Shown here: one piece after another, positions 1 through 7,900 of the stretch
How the letters are laid out: every line of letters begins with the position of its first letter
Position numbering within the stretch: position 1 is the stretch's first letter
Source: Elusimicrobiota bacterium
GTDB taxonomy: Bacteria; CG03; SLGR01; PWQF01
Assembly: GCA_003556865.1 (NCBI GenBank)
Contig: PWQF01000175.1
Span: 1 to 11,405 of the forward strand
Direction: 5' to 3'
DNA length: 11,405 bases
Translations under genes and position numbers: made by a program
The notes under the pieces: model-generated
What the model was told of the DNA's origin: nothing
Database searches by the model: none
The model's input: only the letters and a program-made list of their open reading frames with translations

Positions 1-127
1 TATCCGCCCCCTCTTCAACTTCCGGCATATCAGCATTTTCAGATAAAAGAGGCGCTGTGGAATAAGTCATTACAAAAAGTTTTGCTATAATCAGGGCTGT
101 AAATATAACAGTTATTTTTCTTTTCAT
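1..127 (-). CDS. N-terminus of exported or membrane-anchored protein, probable S41 carboxy-terminal processing protease (partial)
   Basis: Only the first 42 codons are in the window; the gene runs off the left edge. The peptide begins MKRKITVIFTALIIAKLF, a basic start followed by a hydrophobic stretch of about 14 residues, which fits a signal peptide or N-terminal anchor. An acidic segment follows (residues about 32-42, with ENAD and EVEEGAD). The ATG at 127 is supported by a good Shine-Dalgarno, GGGAGA at 135-140, about 7-8 bases upstream. It starts 33 bases after the envC-like stop, so it probably belongs to the same transcript. In many diderm bacteria the order ftsE-ftsX-envC is followed by a CtpA-type S41 protease that cuts periplasmic proteins, often hydrolase regulators. 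The protease call rests on position only, because no catalytic domain is visible. Export is more certain than function. Confidence 0.6.
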   Translation of the reverse strand, partial: MKRKITVIFTALIIAKLFVMTYSTAPLLSENADMPEVEEGAD

Positions 128-134
128 TTTATTT

Positions 135-140
135 TCTCCC
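135..140 (-). promoter_or_regulatory. Ribosome binding site of the leftmost gene
   Basis: The minus strand reads GGGAGA here, followed by a short A/T-rich spacer and then ATG at 127-125. It fixes the start of the partial exported protein. It lies in the 33-base gap after the envC-like stop codon. No hairpin or terminator is visible in that gap. Confidence 0.7.
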
Positions 141-160
141 GTTTTTTAAGGTTATTAAGC

Positions 161-1330
161 TTATTTAAGCCAGAGAAGAGGATCCTGGGGCTCTGAACCC
201 CTGCCCAGCTCAAAATAAAGGCTTCCTTTTACTTTACCCACAGGCTCGAGAGCATCTATCTCCCTGCCCTCGCGGGTATTAATACTATCCAGAGTCCCGT
301 ATATAGTATAATAATTATTTCCGTGGTCAATTACAACCATATTGCCCAGGGCCCTGAAGGGGCTGGCATATACCACCTCTCCGGGAGCAACTGATCTTAC
401 TTCTGAGCTGAAAGGCACATCTATTTCTATTCCCCGGTTATATATATAAGTATCAAGGCGGGGGTGTTTCTGGCGGCCGAATTCCGATACCACATCCCCT
501 TTTACCGGCCAGCTGAGAACTCCCCTGGCGCTGCTGAAATCCTGCCCGAGCTGCCGAAGTCTCTGCAGGTTCTCCGCCCTATATTGAAGTGATTCTATTA
601 ATTCCCTAAGATTTTCTTTTTCACTTTCCATATCCTCTATCTCTCTTTTCCTCTTTTCCTGGCTCCCCCTTATCTCTTCTAAAACAGCAAGCTGGCTTTT
701 TCTTTTATTTATGTTATCTTCCTGGACCCGCACCAGCTTACCCTTTAACTGTTTTAATTCATTATTCTTCATTTTAAGGGATTCTGTCTCCTTAAAAGTC
801 TTTTCTATATGCTCCGTACTGGTTACATAATCTGCAGCCGGAGCCTTAACAACGCACCCTAAGATATAAAACCTGTCCCTGCTGCCGGAGGCCAGCGCGC
901 CGGGCCAGTTTCCAGCGGATTTGCGGCGAAATTCGTAATAGCACTTTCTAAGGAGCTTATCCAGGTCCCTGGAATGGCGGCTTTTTTGAAGCTGTTCCTC
1001 TTTTATAAATTCCCGGGAAGCTTCTATTTGAGCTCTAAGTTTTTCTATCTCCCCCCGGGTTTCCGACAGCCTTATTCTATTCCTTCTTATTTCTTCTTCT
1101 GTGAAATGGAGACTTTTCTGTAACTTCTCTTCCCGGCGGCTGAGGGCTTTTAAGCTGGAGTAAAGCCTGTCAATCTGTTCCTCTATTGCAAGAAGCTGAT
1201 TCTCCTGCTCTCTTATTCTGCTGCCCAGCTCTTTTATCTCCTCGCCGCTGAAAAGAAAAACAGCCGTAAGCGGCATAATAAAAAGAGTAAAAATAAAAGT
1301 AAGCTTTACTTTTCCCGGTAAAAAGCGCAT
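161..1330 (-). CDS. envC: EnvC-type murein hydrolase activator (coiled coil plus degenerate LytM/M23 domain)
   Basis: This 389-aa protein is predicted to be periplasmic and to activate peptidoglycan amidases under FtsEX control. Residues 1-29 form a signal peptide (basic MRFLPGKVK, then a hydrophobic stretch). About residues 30-135 and 172-262 are two charged coiled-coil arms around a less regular loop. About 270-389 is the LytM domain (SWPVKGDVVSEFG near 273-285). Metal ligands are missing: the usual HxxxD is N298-R-G-I-E302, the YAHL position is YGTL (344-347), and the HLH triad is S370-L-Y372 followed by FE. E. coli EnvC likewise ends in SLYFEI, so the family match is good. The start at 1330 was chosen because it gives a proper signal peptide. 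The frame stays open to 1471, but the extra residues only shadow ftsX. No clear Shine-Dalgarno precedes 1330. It overlaps ftsX by 25 bases, so translation may be coupled. Confidence 0.88.
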   Translation of the reverse strand: MRFLPGKVKLTFIFTLFIMPLTAVFLFSGEEIKELGSRIREQENQLLAIEEQIDRLYSSLKALSRREEKLQKSLHFTEEEIRRNRIRLSETRGEIEKLRAQIEASREFIKEEQLQKSRHSRDLDKLLRKCYYEFRRKSAGNWPGALASGSRDRFYILGCVVKAPAADYVTSTEHIEKTFKETESLKMKNNELKQLKGKLVRVQEDNINKRKSQLAVLEEIRGSQEKRKREIEDMESEKENLRELIESLQYRAENLQRLRQLGQDFSSARGVLSWPVKGDVVSEFGRQKHPRLDTYIYNRGIEIDVPFSSEVRSVAPGEVVYASPFRALGNMVVIDHGNNYYTIYGTLDSINTREGREIDALEPVGKVKGSLYFELGRGSEPQDPLLWLK

Positions 1331-2094
1331 ATGATTATAAAAGTGCCCGCTGAGACTGCCGCAGATGAGGCTGCTATAGCTGAAGCTGCCAGGGGCCGAA
1401 TATCTATCCCGGCCCGGGGCAGACCGAAGTAAGAGGCGCAAGCAAATGCAGCACCCCAGGCCATACCCCAAAAGAACTGCCTTTTTCCTCCGGAATAAAC
1501 AGCCTCTCCCCGGGAAAATCCCAGGGTGAGGGCAATCTTAATTTTCTCCTCCTGGAAGCGGCAGTAAAAAAGAGAAGAGGCAATAAAAAATAAGAGTGAT
1601 ATAAGAGATAAAAAGATAAATGAAAACCGGGAGGCTGCCTTTAGCCCCGAATAAAATAGATGCGCCCCGGATAATTCCCGGTAGGGTATATCTATAAAAT
1701 CCACCCAGGGAATCTGCCTCAGGGCCTCTGCCCTTTTATTCAGCTCCCTTTCATCCAAGCTCTTAAATTCAACAGTAAAGCTGTGGGGAAGAGTAAACCC
1801 CCGTTCAATTCCTCCTATACTTTCACTTATAACTGCATCTTTCTTCAGAGCTTCTAAAGCCTCTGCAGAGCTTTTAAACTCCTTTATGGTGAAAAAGGGC
1901 ATCTTCTCCGCCATATCCCTGAAATTATTTAAATCCTGGGCAGAAGCAGCCTCATTTAAATAAACTATCAAATTAATTCTTGAAAGCATAAAATCTTTTG
2001 CTTCCCGCGGAAGGCGGAGGAGAAGCACCGCGGCGGAAAGAGAAAGGGCGGCGGCGGCCGTCAATACAAGGGAAAAATACCTAGCAGATTTCAC
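1306..2094 (-). CDS. ftsX: Cell division protein FtsX
   Basis: FtsX is the inner-membrane partner of FtsE; it passes a signal across the membrane to EnvC-type activators. This 262-aa protein has the family layout: TM1 at about 7-27; a periplasmic domain at about 35-145 with INLIVYLNEA, a SSAEALEALKK segment and LPHSFTVEF, which matches the family's LP-x-SF-x-V pattern; then TM2 at 156-178, TM3 at 206-224 and TM4 at 234-258. The cytoplasmic link EEKIKIALTLGFSRGEA (182-198) corresponds to the conserved region that contacts FtsE. The start codon is GTG at 2094-2092, preceded by TTAAGGG at 2104-2110 with a 9-base spacer. It overlaps the ftsE-like gene by 14 bases and the envC-like gene by 25. Length and topology fit well. 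Overall sequence is divergent, but the call is secure given its neighbours. Confidence 0.88.
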   Translation of the reverse strand: MKSARYFSLVLTAAAALSLSAAVLLLRLPREAKDFMLSRINLIVYLNEAASAQDLNNFRDMAEKMPFFTIKEFKSSAEALEALKKDAVISESIGGIERGFTLPHSFTVEFKSLDERELNKRAEALRQIPWVDFIDIPYRELSGAHLFYSGLKAASRFSFIFLSLISLLFFIASSLFYCRFQEEKIKIALTLGFSRGEAVYSGGKRQFFWGMAWGAAFACASYFGLPRAGIDIRPLAASAIAASSAAVSAGTFIIICAFYREK

Positions 2095-2776
2095 CGTCTG
2101 AAACCCTTAAGCACATACGTTCGGGAATATTAAGGTTTGAATTTTCACCCGCGCTTATAAGAACGGCGCAGCCTATGGAAGATATCCTCTTTAATATCTC
2201 TATTATCTCGGCAGAGTAAGTCTCACCGGAAAGATTAAAATCAAGAAACATAAGCTCCGGATCCCTTAGAAGGGCGGCTGCCAGTTTAAAAAAGAGTTTT
2301 TCGGAAGAGGAAAGATCCCCGGGGTAAAGCTCCCTTTTAGGTATAAGCCCGGTAATCTTTAGGACATGCATTATCCGGTCAAAAGCCACCCCCCGGGGAA
2401 GCCTGCTTATCCTTAAGATGTAGTAAAGGTTTTCATAAACAGATTTAGAGCTTATATAAAGAGGTTTTTTTGAAAGATATATCCTGCTCTGCCTATAATG
2501 CTTAAGCCTTTTTTTCTTTTCATATAAATCCTTTTTTTTAAAGAAAAGTTTGCCTGAAGAAGGCAAAATACGGGCAGCTAAAACCTGAAGAAGCTTTGTC
2601 TTTCCGCCGGCGGGGGGGCCCTGAAGAACCTTAAGCTCCGAATCCCCGACCTGAAGGCTTATATTTTTCAGGAGCTCTGTTCGCCTGCTGCCCGGGGAAC
2701 GTAAAAAAATATTCTGGGCTTTAAGTAATTCAGCCACTTTAGGGGGTTCCGTTAAGGCGCCTGACTCCTTTTTCAT
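2081..2776 (-). CDS. ftsE: FtsE-like ABC ATPase subunit with degenerate catalytic motifs
   Basis: This 231-aa ABC-type nucleotide-binding subunit aligns along its length with FtsE, the cytoplasmic ATPase of the FtsEX complex, and sits directly before ftsX. Walker A is intact (G53-PPAGGK-T60). SSKSVYENLYYIL (109-121) matches the FtsE segment after the Q-loop. Several catalytic positions differ: the Q-loop glutamine position is S102 in YLSKKP; the signature is L155-SSSE-K160 instead of LSGGEQ; Walker B keeps D179 but the next residue, normally the catalytic glutamate, is F180; and the H-loop region reads ISAGE with no histidine. ATP binding looks possible, but hydrolysis probably is not. The N-terminus is about 15-20 residues longer than usual. 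The ATG at 2776 was chosen because GGAAGGA (2790-2796) and AGGA (2780-2783) lie upstream. A GTG at 2737, one base after the preceding gene's stop, is an alternative. It overlaps the upstream gene by 38 bases. The stop is TAG. Confidence 0.82.
   Translation of the reverse strand: MKKESGALTEPPKVAELLKAQNIFLRSPGSRRTELLKNISLQVGDSELKVLQGPPAGGKTKLLQVLAARILPSSGKLFFKKKDLYEKKKRLKHYRQSRIYLSKKPLYISSKSVYENLYYILRISRLPRGVAFDRIMHVLKITGLIPKRELYPGDLSSSEKLFFKLAAALLRDPELMFLDFNLSGETYSAEIIEILKRISSIGCAVLISAGENSNLNIPERMCLRVSDGEIC
2104..2110 (-). promoter_or_regulatory. Ribosome binding site setting the GTG start of ftsX
   Basis: The minus strand reads TTAAGGG here, nine bases before a GTG codon at 2094-2092. It lies inside the 3' end of the ftsE-like gene. 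It supports a GTG start for ftsX, because no ATG is nearby in the correct frame and the GTG gives a normal N-terminus followed directly by TM1. Confidence 0.65.
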
Positions 2777-4919
2777 AAATCCTGTTTAATCCTTCCGAAG
2801 CCTTGAAGGCGTAGGGGGTGCGGGGGTGATTGCTTATAACCTCCCTGTAAAGGGAAACAGCATCCGAATAACGGCGATAGGCCTTCTCTTCCAGTCGCGC
2901 GTTAAGGTAAAGGGCCCGGGCCGATATTTCCCCGACGTCAGAATCCCGGGCAATCAGGTTATATATCCTGGAAGCGCCCCGGTAATCACCTGATTTTTCT
3001 GATATGGAAGCAGCCCGGAAAGCTGTTTCAGTTACAGAGAGGCCGCTTATGCCTGAACGGTACTCCGGGGGATACCGGTCAGCAATTTCCCCTAAAAGCT
3101 CAAGTGCCTGGCGGCTGTTCCTTAACCGATCAAAGAGAATCCCGGAGGCGGCTAAAGCAGCTTCAAATCCGTAATCGCTCTCCCCATAATTCTCAAAGGT
3201 TGTTCTGAACTCCTCTACAGCACTCCTATAACTGCCCCGGGAGCGGTAATAATCACCTATGCTGTAATTAAGCCGGGCTGCAAGCTTTGTGCCGGGATAC
3301 TCTTTTATCAGCATCCGGGATGCCTCGATGGCCGGACCAATGAGGCCCAAGCTGTATTTATCCTCTATCACCATATACGCCTCAAGAAGTCCCGCCTTTT
3401 CAGCATTTTCCCTTATAACACTCTTCTTCCGCCCCGCCTGCAGGGCTACTGCGCTTGCAGGATAATCCTTTATAATCTTCCCGTAAATGCTGGCCGCTTT
3501 ATCAAACTCTTCTTCTTTCTCATATATCTTTGCCTTAAGCGCCAGTCCACGTCCGGCGGCAATATGGCCGGAATATTTTTTAGTTAAAATGTTTATTTTT
3601 TTTACAGCAGAACGGAAATCGTTTTTTTTAAAATAAATGCCGGCGGCGGCCAGCAGGGCTTCCGGCGGACGGTACCTCTGGGGCAGGATTTCAGCCCCGG
3701 GGATAATAAACGAGAGTTCAAAGGCAAAACTTTCAACCTCCTCCCTTGCAGGGGAATAAGAGTCAAAAGATTCACGGGCTTTTTTGTAGTACTCCAGGGC
3801 CGGCTCATAAAGCCCCTCCTCCCTGAAACGCTCCCCGGCCCAGAAGCATATGTCGTCATAAAAATCGGTCTGCCGAAAATTATTTTTAAAAACTTTAACC
3901 TTTGAAGGCAGCAGGGAGGCATCCTCTTCAGATATTGTCTCTTTTACGGGGCCGATTAAACCCGAGTTGCCCCGGGAATATGAAAGCCGGACCGGAATGC
4001 GCCACAGGCGCAAAACTTTTTCCCAGCGGCTTAATTTACCATCCAGCGGCAGAAGGCTGAAGCGGCGCGGGGAAATAATCCGGGAGAGACTGGTCATTGC
4101 CGCCCGGTAAAGAGGCGGCGGCACCTCTTCGTATGAAAGAGCAACTCTGCTGTATAAATCCGCCGCTTCGGGGATATTCCCCTCCCCTTCCTTAATGGCC
4201 GCCTTCACCAGAGAGGCAAATCCAGATACCACCTTTGAGGGCTTTTCAGCTGAAAATCTTTCAGCAACGTCCATCAGGCGGGAGGGGGCCTCGCCTGAAC
4301 TCCCGTAAGGATAAAAGAGGGATATTTCCCCGGCTCCTGTATGCGCTGCGGAAAATACCTCTTCCCTGAAATCTCTTATTTCCCGGGAAAAATCATATTC
4401 ACAGGGAGGCCGTAGGAGCCTGGAGCCTAAAAGAACAAAAAAGAGCGCGGCCAATACTGAAAGTGCGGATTTTATCTCTGTAACCGCCCATATGTGAGAA
4501 ACCGCCACTATGGCCAGTATAATTGTCCAGGAGATAAGCAGGACCCATACCACCGTCCCGGATAAAAAAAGATCCAGAAGGGGCTTTAACAACAGGAAAG
4601 AGGCAATATGAAATTCAACAACGGTAAGCTTTATTACTCTTTCCGCATCCAGGAGTGAGGAGACAGAGGGGTTTATTATTTTCTGTACGGCAGTTATGAT
4701 AAGGTTGGCAAGCGTCAGCGCTCCGCCCCACAGGAATATAAGTGCAAAAAGATTAAAGATAGCGGGCCGCACTCCCGATTCAATGCTTTTTATAAAACCC
4801 GCATTGGCGACGGCAACTGAAACGGCAAATATTAGAAGACCCGAAAAAAGAGGCTCTTCTTCCCCTATTTTTTTAACAGCGCTCCTGGGAGAAGTAAAAA
4901 TTCTTTTGATATTTTTCAT
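2739..4919 (-). CDS. Yip1-like membrane domain fused to a long TPR-type repeat region
   Basis: This 726-aa protein has two parts. Residues about 1-168 resemble the Yip1 membrane family: IKRIFTSPRSAVKKI near the start, then about five hydrophobic segments (near 24-41, 54-78, 98-118, 122-142 and 150-167). The rest (about 175-720) is soluble and built of paired helices with TPR spacing, clearest at about 425-720. Examples are the phrases EFDKAASIYGKIIKDYPAS, YRSAVEEFRTTFENYG, YRGASRIYNLIARDS and RYSDAVSLYREVISNHPRT. These resemble repeats of BamD- or YbgF-type envelope assembly proteins, so a protein-protein docking role is likely. No catalytic motif was seen. It starts 3 bases after the stop of the giant coiled-coil gene and overlaps the ftsE-like gene by 38 bases, so it is probably coupled to both. 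The Shine-Dalgarno is weak (AGAAAG). Which side of the membrane the repeats face is not settled. Confidence 0.75.
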   Translation of the reverse strand: MKNIKRIFTSPRSAVKKIGEEEPLFSGLLIFAVSVAVANAGFIKSIESGVRPAIFNLFALIFLWGGALTLANLIITAVQKIINPSVSSLLDAERVIKLTVVEFHIASFLLLKPLLDLFLSGTVVWVLLISWTIILAIVAVSHIWAVTEIKSALSVLAALFFVLLGSRLLRPPCEYDFSREIRDFREEVFSAAHTGAGEISLFYPYGSSGEAPSRLMDVAERFSAEKPSKVVSGFASLVKAAIKEGEGNIPEAADLYSRVALSYEEVPPPLYRAAMTSLSRIISPRRFSLLPLDGKLSRWEKVLRLWRIPVRLSYSRGNSGLIGPVKETISEEDASLLPSKVKVFKNNFRQTDFYDDICFWAGERFREEGLYEPALEYYKKARESFDSYSPAREEVESFAFELSFIIPGAEILPQRYRPPEALLAAAGIYFKKNDFRSAVKKINILTKKYSGHIAAGRGLALKAKIYEKEEEFDKAASIYGKIIKDYPASAVALQAGRKKSVIRENAEKAGLLEAYMVIEDKYSLGLIGPAIEASRMLIKEYPGTKLAARLNYSIGDYYRSRGSYRSAVEEFRTTFENYGESDYGFEAALAASGILFDRLRNSRQALELLGEIADRYPPEYRSGISGLSVTETAFRAASISEKSGDYRGASRIYNLIARDSDVGEISARALYLNARLEEKAYRRYSDAVSLYREVISNHPRTPYAFKASEGLNRIYEKGVRRLNGTP

Positions 4920-4922
4920 TTT

Positions 4923-7900
4923 TTAATCTTTCTGCTTTTGGGAAAGGGCCGAAGATGTACCGGGAGAAGAACCGGTTATGCCTGAGCGCTCCCTCTCTTT
5001 CTCTTCTGCTCCGCTTACCTTATATAGAAAACGGCCTATGAAATTTTTACGGCTTTTCTTAAGCTCAAATAAAAGCTTTCTGTTTTCCAGGGCCTTGCTC
5101 CGGTAGGCCGCCTTCCACTGCACATCCCTCTGTGCCATTCTGGCCCTCAGCTCCCTGTTAAGCTCTTCCTGGTCGGAAATATTTTCACTGAGATTTTGAT
5201 ATTTCAGCCTCAGGCTCCCCAGCTCCTGTTTATATTTATTTATAAGAGATGAATATCTTGACTCATTCTGGGCCTTTTCCAACCTTACATCCTTCAGCTC
5301 GTCTTCTTTTTCCTTAAGGCGCAGGTCCCACATTCTTTCATTGGAGAGTTTTTCCCTGCGTATATCCTCAAGCTCTTCTTCCACCCTTTTCCGCGAATCC
5401 AGCAGCTCGCTCTGCCTGGAGCGGTACATTTCCTGCCAATGTTTTTCCCTTTCATTTAAATCCCGCTGGAAAGAAATATTAAGCTCTCTCTCTTTCTCCT
5501 CTATCCTGCGTCTCCAAAGGCTCTCCTGCTCCCTAATCTTCTCGTTGAGCATATATAGCTGCTGCTCTTTTTCCCTTATCTCCCTTTCACTCTTTTCCCT
5601 GATACGCCTCTGCTCCTGTTCGGCTCTTTTAAGTTTTTCTTCGGAGCCGGCAATAGAAGAGAAGAGCTGTTCCTTTTCTGTGCGCATGGAGATAATAGAG
5701 GCCTTCAGCTCCCTGATATTATCCATAAGAACCGCATTGCGGGCTGCTTCGCTCTCTTTTACCCTCTCAACCTCGTTTTTCCATCTGCGGTTCTCGCTTT
5801 CCAGCTCTTTTTCCGCAAAATCAAGTTTCATTTCAGCCAGGTCTGACCTCTTTTCCGCCTCCCTCACTTTTTCTGAAAGCTCTGAGACTTTATTTAAAAG
5901 CTCTTTCTCCCTCTCTTTAAGGACCTCTCTCTTCCGGTCAATCTCGTCCCGGTCAAACCTCTCCCTCTTTTTCTCTTCGGCCAGTTCCCGGCGGAGCCTT
6001 TCATTCTCTTCCCGGCTTGAGGTCAGGCGGCTGCGTTTATCTTCTATGTTCCGTATAAGCTGGTTTTCCTTGATTACAAAACTTTTCCTTAACTCTTCTT
6101 TTTCCTTCTGTGCGGCGGAGAGGGCTTCTCTTATTTTCTCATCAATTTCCTGCTCTTTTGAATGGAGCTCCTCCTTCAGTTCTTTTATATTTTCCCTGAA
6201 AGAAAATTCACGTTTCTCATATTCCTGCTGCTGCTTATCCAGCCTCTCCCGGTAGGATTCTATTTCTTCCCGCAGCTTTTGGGCCGAGGAGCCCCTTTGC
6301 TTAATCTCAGATTCAAGCTCTTCGACTCTTATTTCAAGTTCCAGCCTGATTTTAGCAGACTCGGCCTGGGCCTGCATATGGCTGCAGTTAAGGGAAGATA
6401 TCCTCTCCTCGTATTCCTGCCTCAGGGAGTTTATTTTACCGCTAAGCGTCTCCTGGCGGTTAAGCTGTTTCTCCCTTAAATTTTTCATCTTTTGGGCATA
6501 CGAGGCTCTCTCCTCCTCCAGCATCTGCATCCGCCGGCTGTAGGTCTGCTCCAGCTCTTCTATTTTTTGGTTATAGCTCTCGGTATGCCTTCTTTTTGCT
6601 TCCTCGGCTTCGTTTATGCGCTTAAGCCATTTCTCTTTTTCCGACTCCAGCTTTTCCCTTACCCACTGAAGCTCCGAATCGGCCAGCGCCTGGTCCAGCT
6701 TAAGTTTATATATCTTGCCCTCATATTCACCGCTTAACTCTCTGCGCACCCTGGATTCATTTTCATGCAGCTCGCTCCTGGCCTGCCTCAGGTGCCCTTC
6801 CGCTTTTCTTAAATCCTCCTCAAGGCTGTTCTTTTTATTTAGAAGTTCCTTCTCTTTTTCTGAAAAACCGCTTATCAGTTCCTGCTCTTTCTGCTTAAAT
6901 TCTTTTTGAAGATTTTCTATCTCCTCCCTGCCGGCAGACTCCCTTCGCTTAATTATTCCCGTAAGCTCTTTCTCTCTTTCCTCTAAAAAATTGAGCCGAC
7001 CCTTAAGCTCCCTGACTTTTGACTCATACTGGCTCTGCTTTTCCGCAGCACGGGACGAGAGCCTCCGGGTATTCTCCCTGTACTCATCCAGCAGCCTCTC
7101 TTTTTCCTCCTGCTCATTTTTTATGCGGGCCTCAAGGGAAGCCCTTATCCCTTCTTTCTCTGATTCAAGGGTTTTAACTTTTTCTTTTAAGCTGTGAAGC
7201 CGGGCTACTTTTTCGCTGTACTCATCCCTGACGTTCTGCTGCTGTATGCTGGCCTGCTTTCTGAGGTGTTCCAGCTCTTCCGATTTTGCCCTGAGCCGTT
7301 TAAAAAAGTTAATTCTTTCCCTGTTAAGCTCTTCCCTTACCGCCTTAAGTTCATTGCTGTAGGAATCTTTTTCGCTCTGAAGCCCCGAAATCTTTTCCCT
7401 GAATTCTATTTCAAGTTCTTTTTCCTTTTTAATACGGGCCAGTTTCTGTTCCCTGTTTATCTCTTCCTGCCTGCTTATTGAATCCCGCAGCTTTTTTATT
7501 TCAGCACCCCGCCCCGAATCCAGTTCCTCTATGCGGGATGTAAGCTCAAGTATTTTCTGGTTTGCCAGCTTCTGCTTCTCTTTCCAGGTCTGGTAAAGCT
7601 CTTCCTCCCTGTCCTTCATTTTCTGACGGAGATCTGTTATTTCCCTGTCCTTTAAACTTATCTTTTCCTCCCAGGCCTCCTCCCTGGCCTGCAGCTTCAT
7701 TTTCATTTCCTGGGCCTGGCGGCTTACATTCTCTCTACGCCCGTTAATAATCCGCAGCTCCTCTTCGTACTGCCGGGTTATCCTTTCCTCCGTCCGGCTT
7801 ATCTCTTCTTTAAGACCGGCTATTTTTTCGTCTTTTTCTTTCAGCGCCTGATAATGGCCGGCCCGCTCCTTCTCCATCCTGTCGCTAAGTTCCCTTACCG

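Noticed and set aside
1331..1471. Upstream extension of the envC-like frame to 1471
   Set aside because: The extra 47 residues are an out-of-frame reading of the ftsX membrane segments, and they would put the signal peptide in the middle of the protein.
3602..3922. Minus-strand frame of 106 aa inside the Yip1/TPR gene
   Set aside because: It overlaps a well-supported gene in another frame and looks like no real protein.
4696..4926. Plus-strand frame of 76 aa opposite the Yip1 domain
   Set aside because: It is antisense to coding sequence with clear membrane segments, and it has no independent support.
5341..6255. Plus-strand open frame of 304 aa, serine- and phenylalanine-rich
   Set aside because: It is the antisense shadow of the Glu/Lys-rich coiled-coil gene; low-complexity composition and no ribosome site. 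The same applies to the other plus-strand frames between 6162 and 9789.
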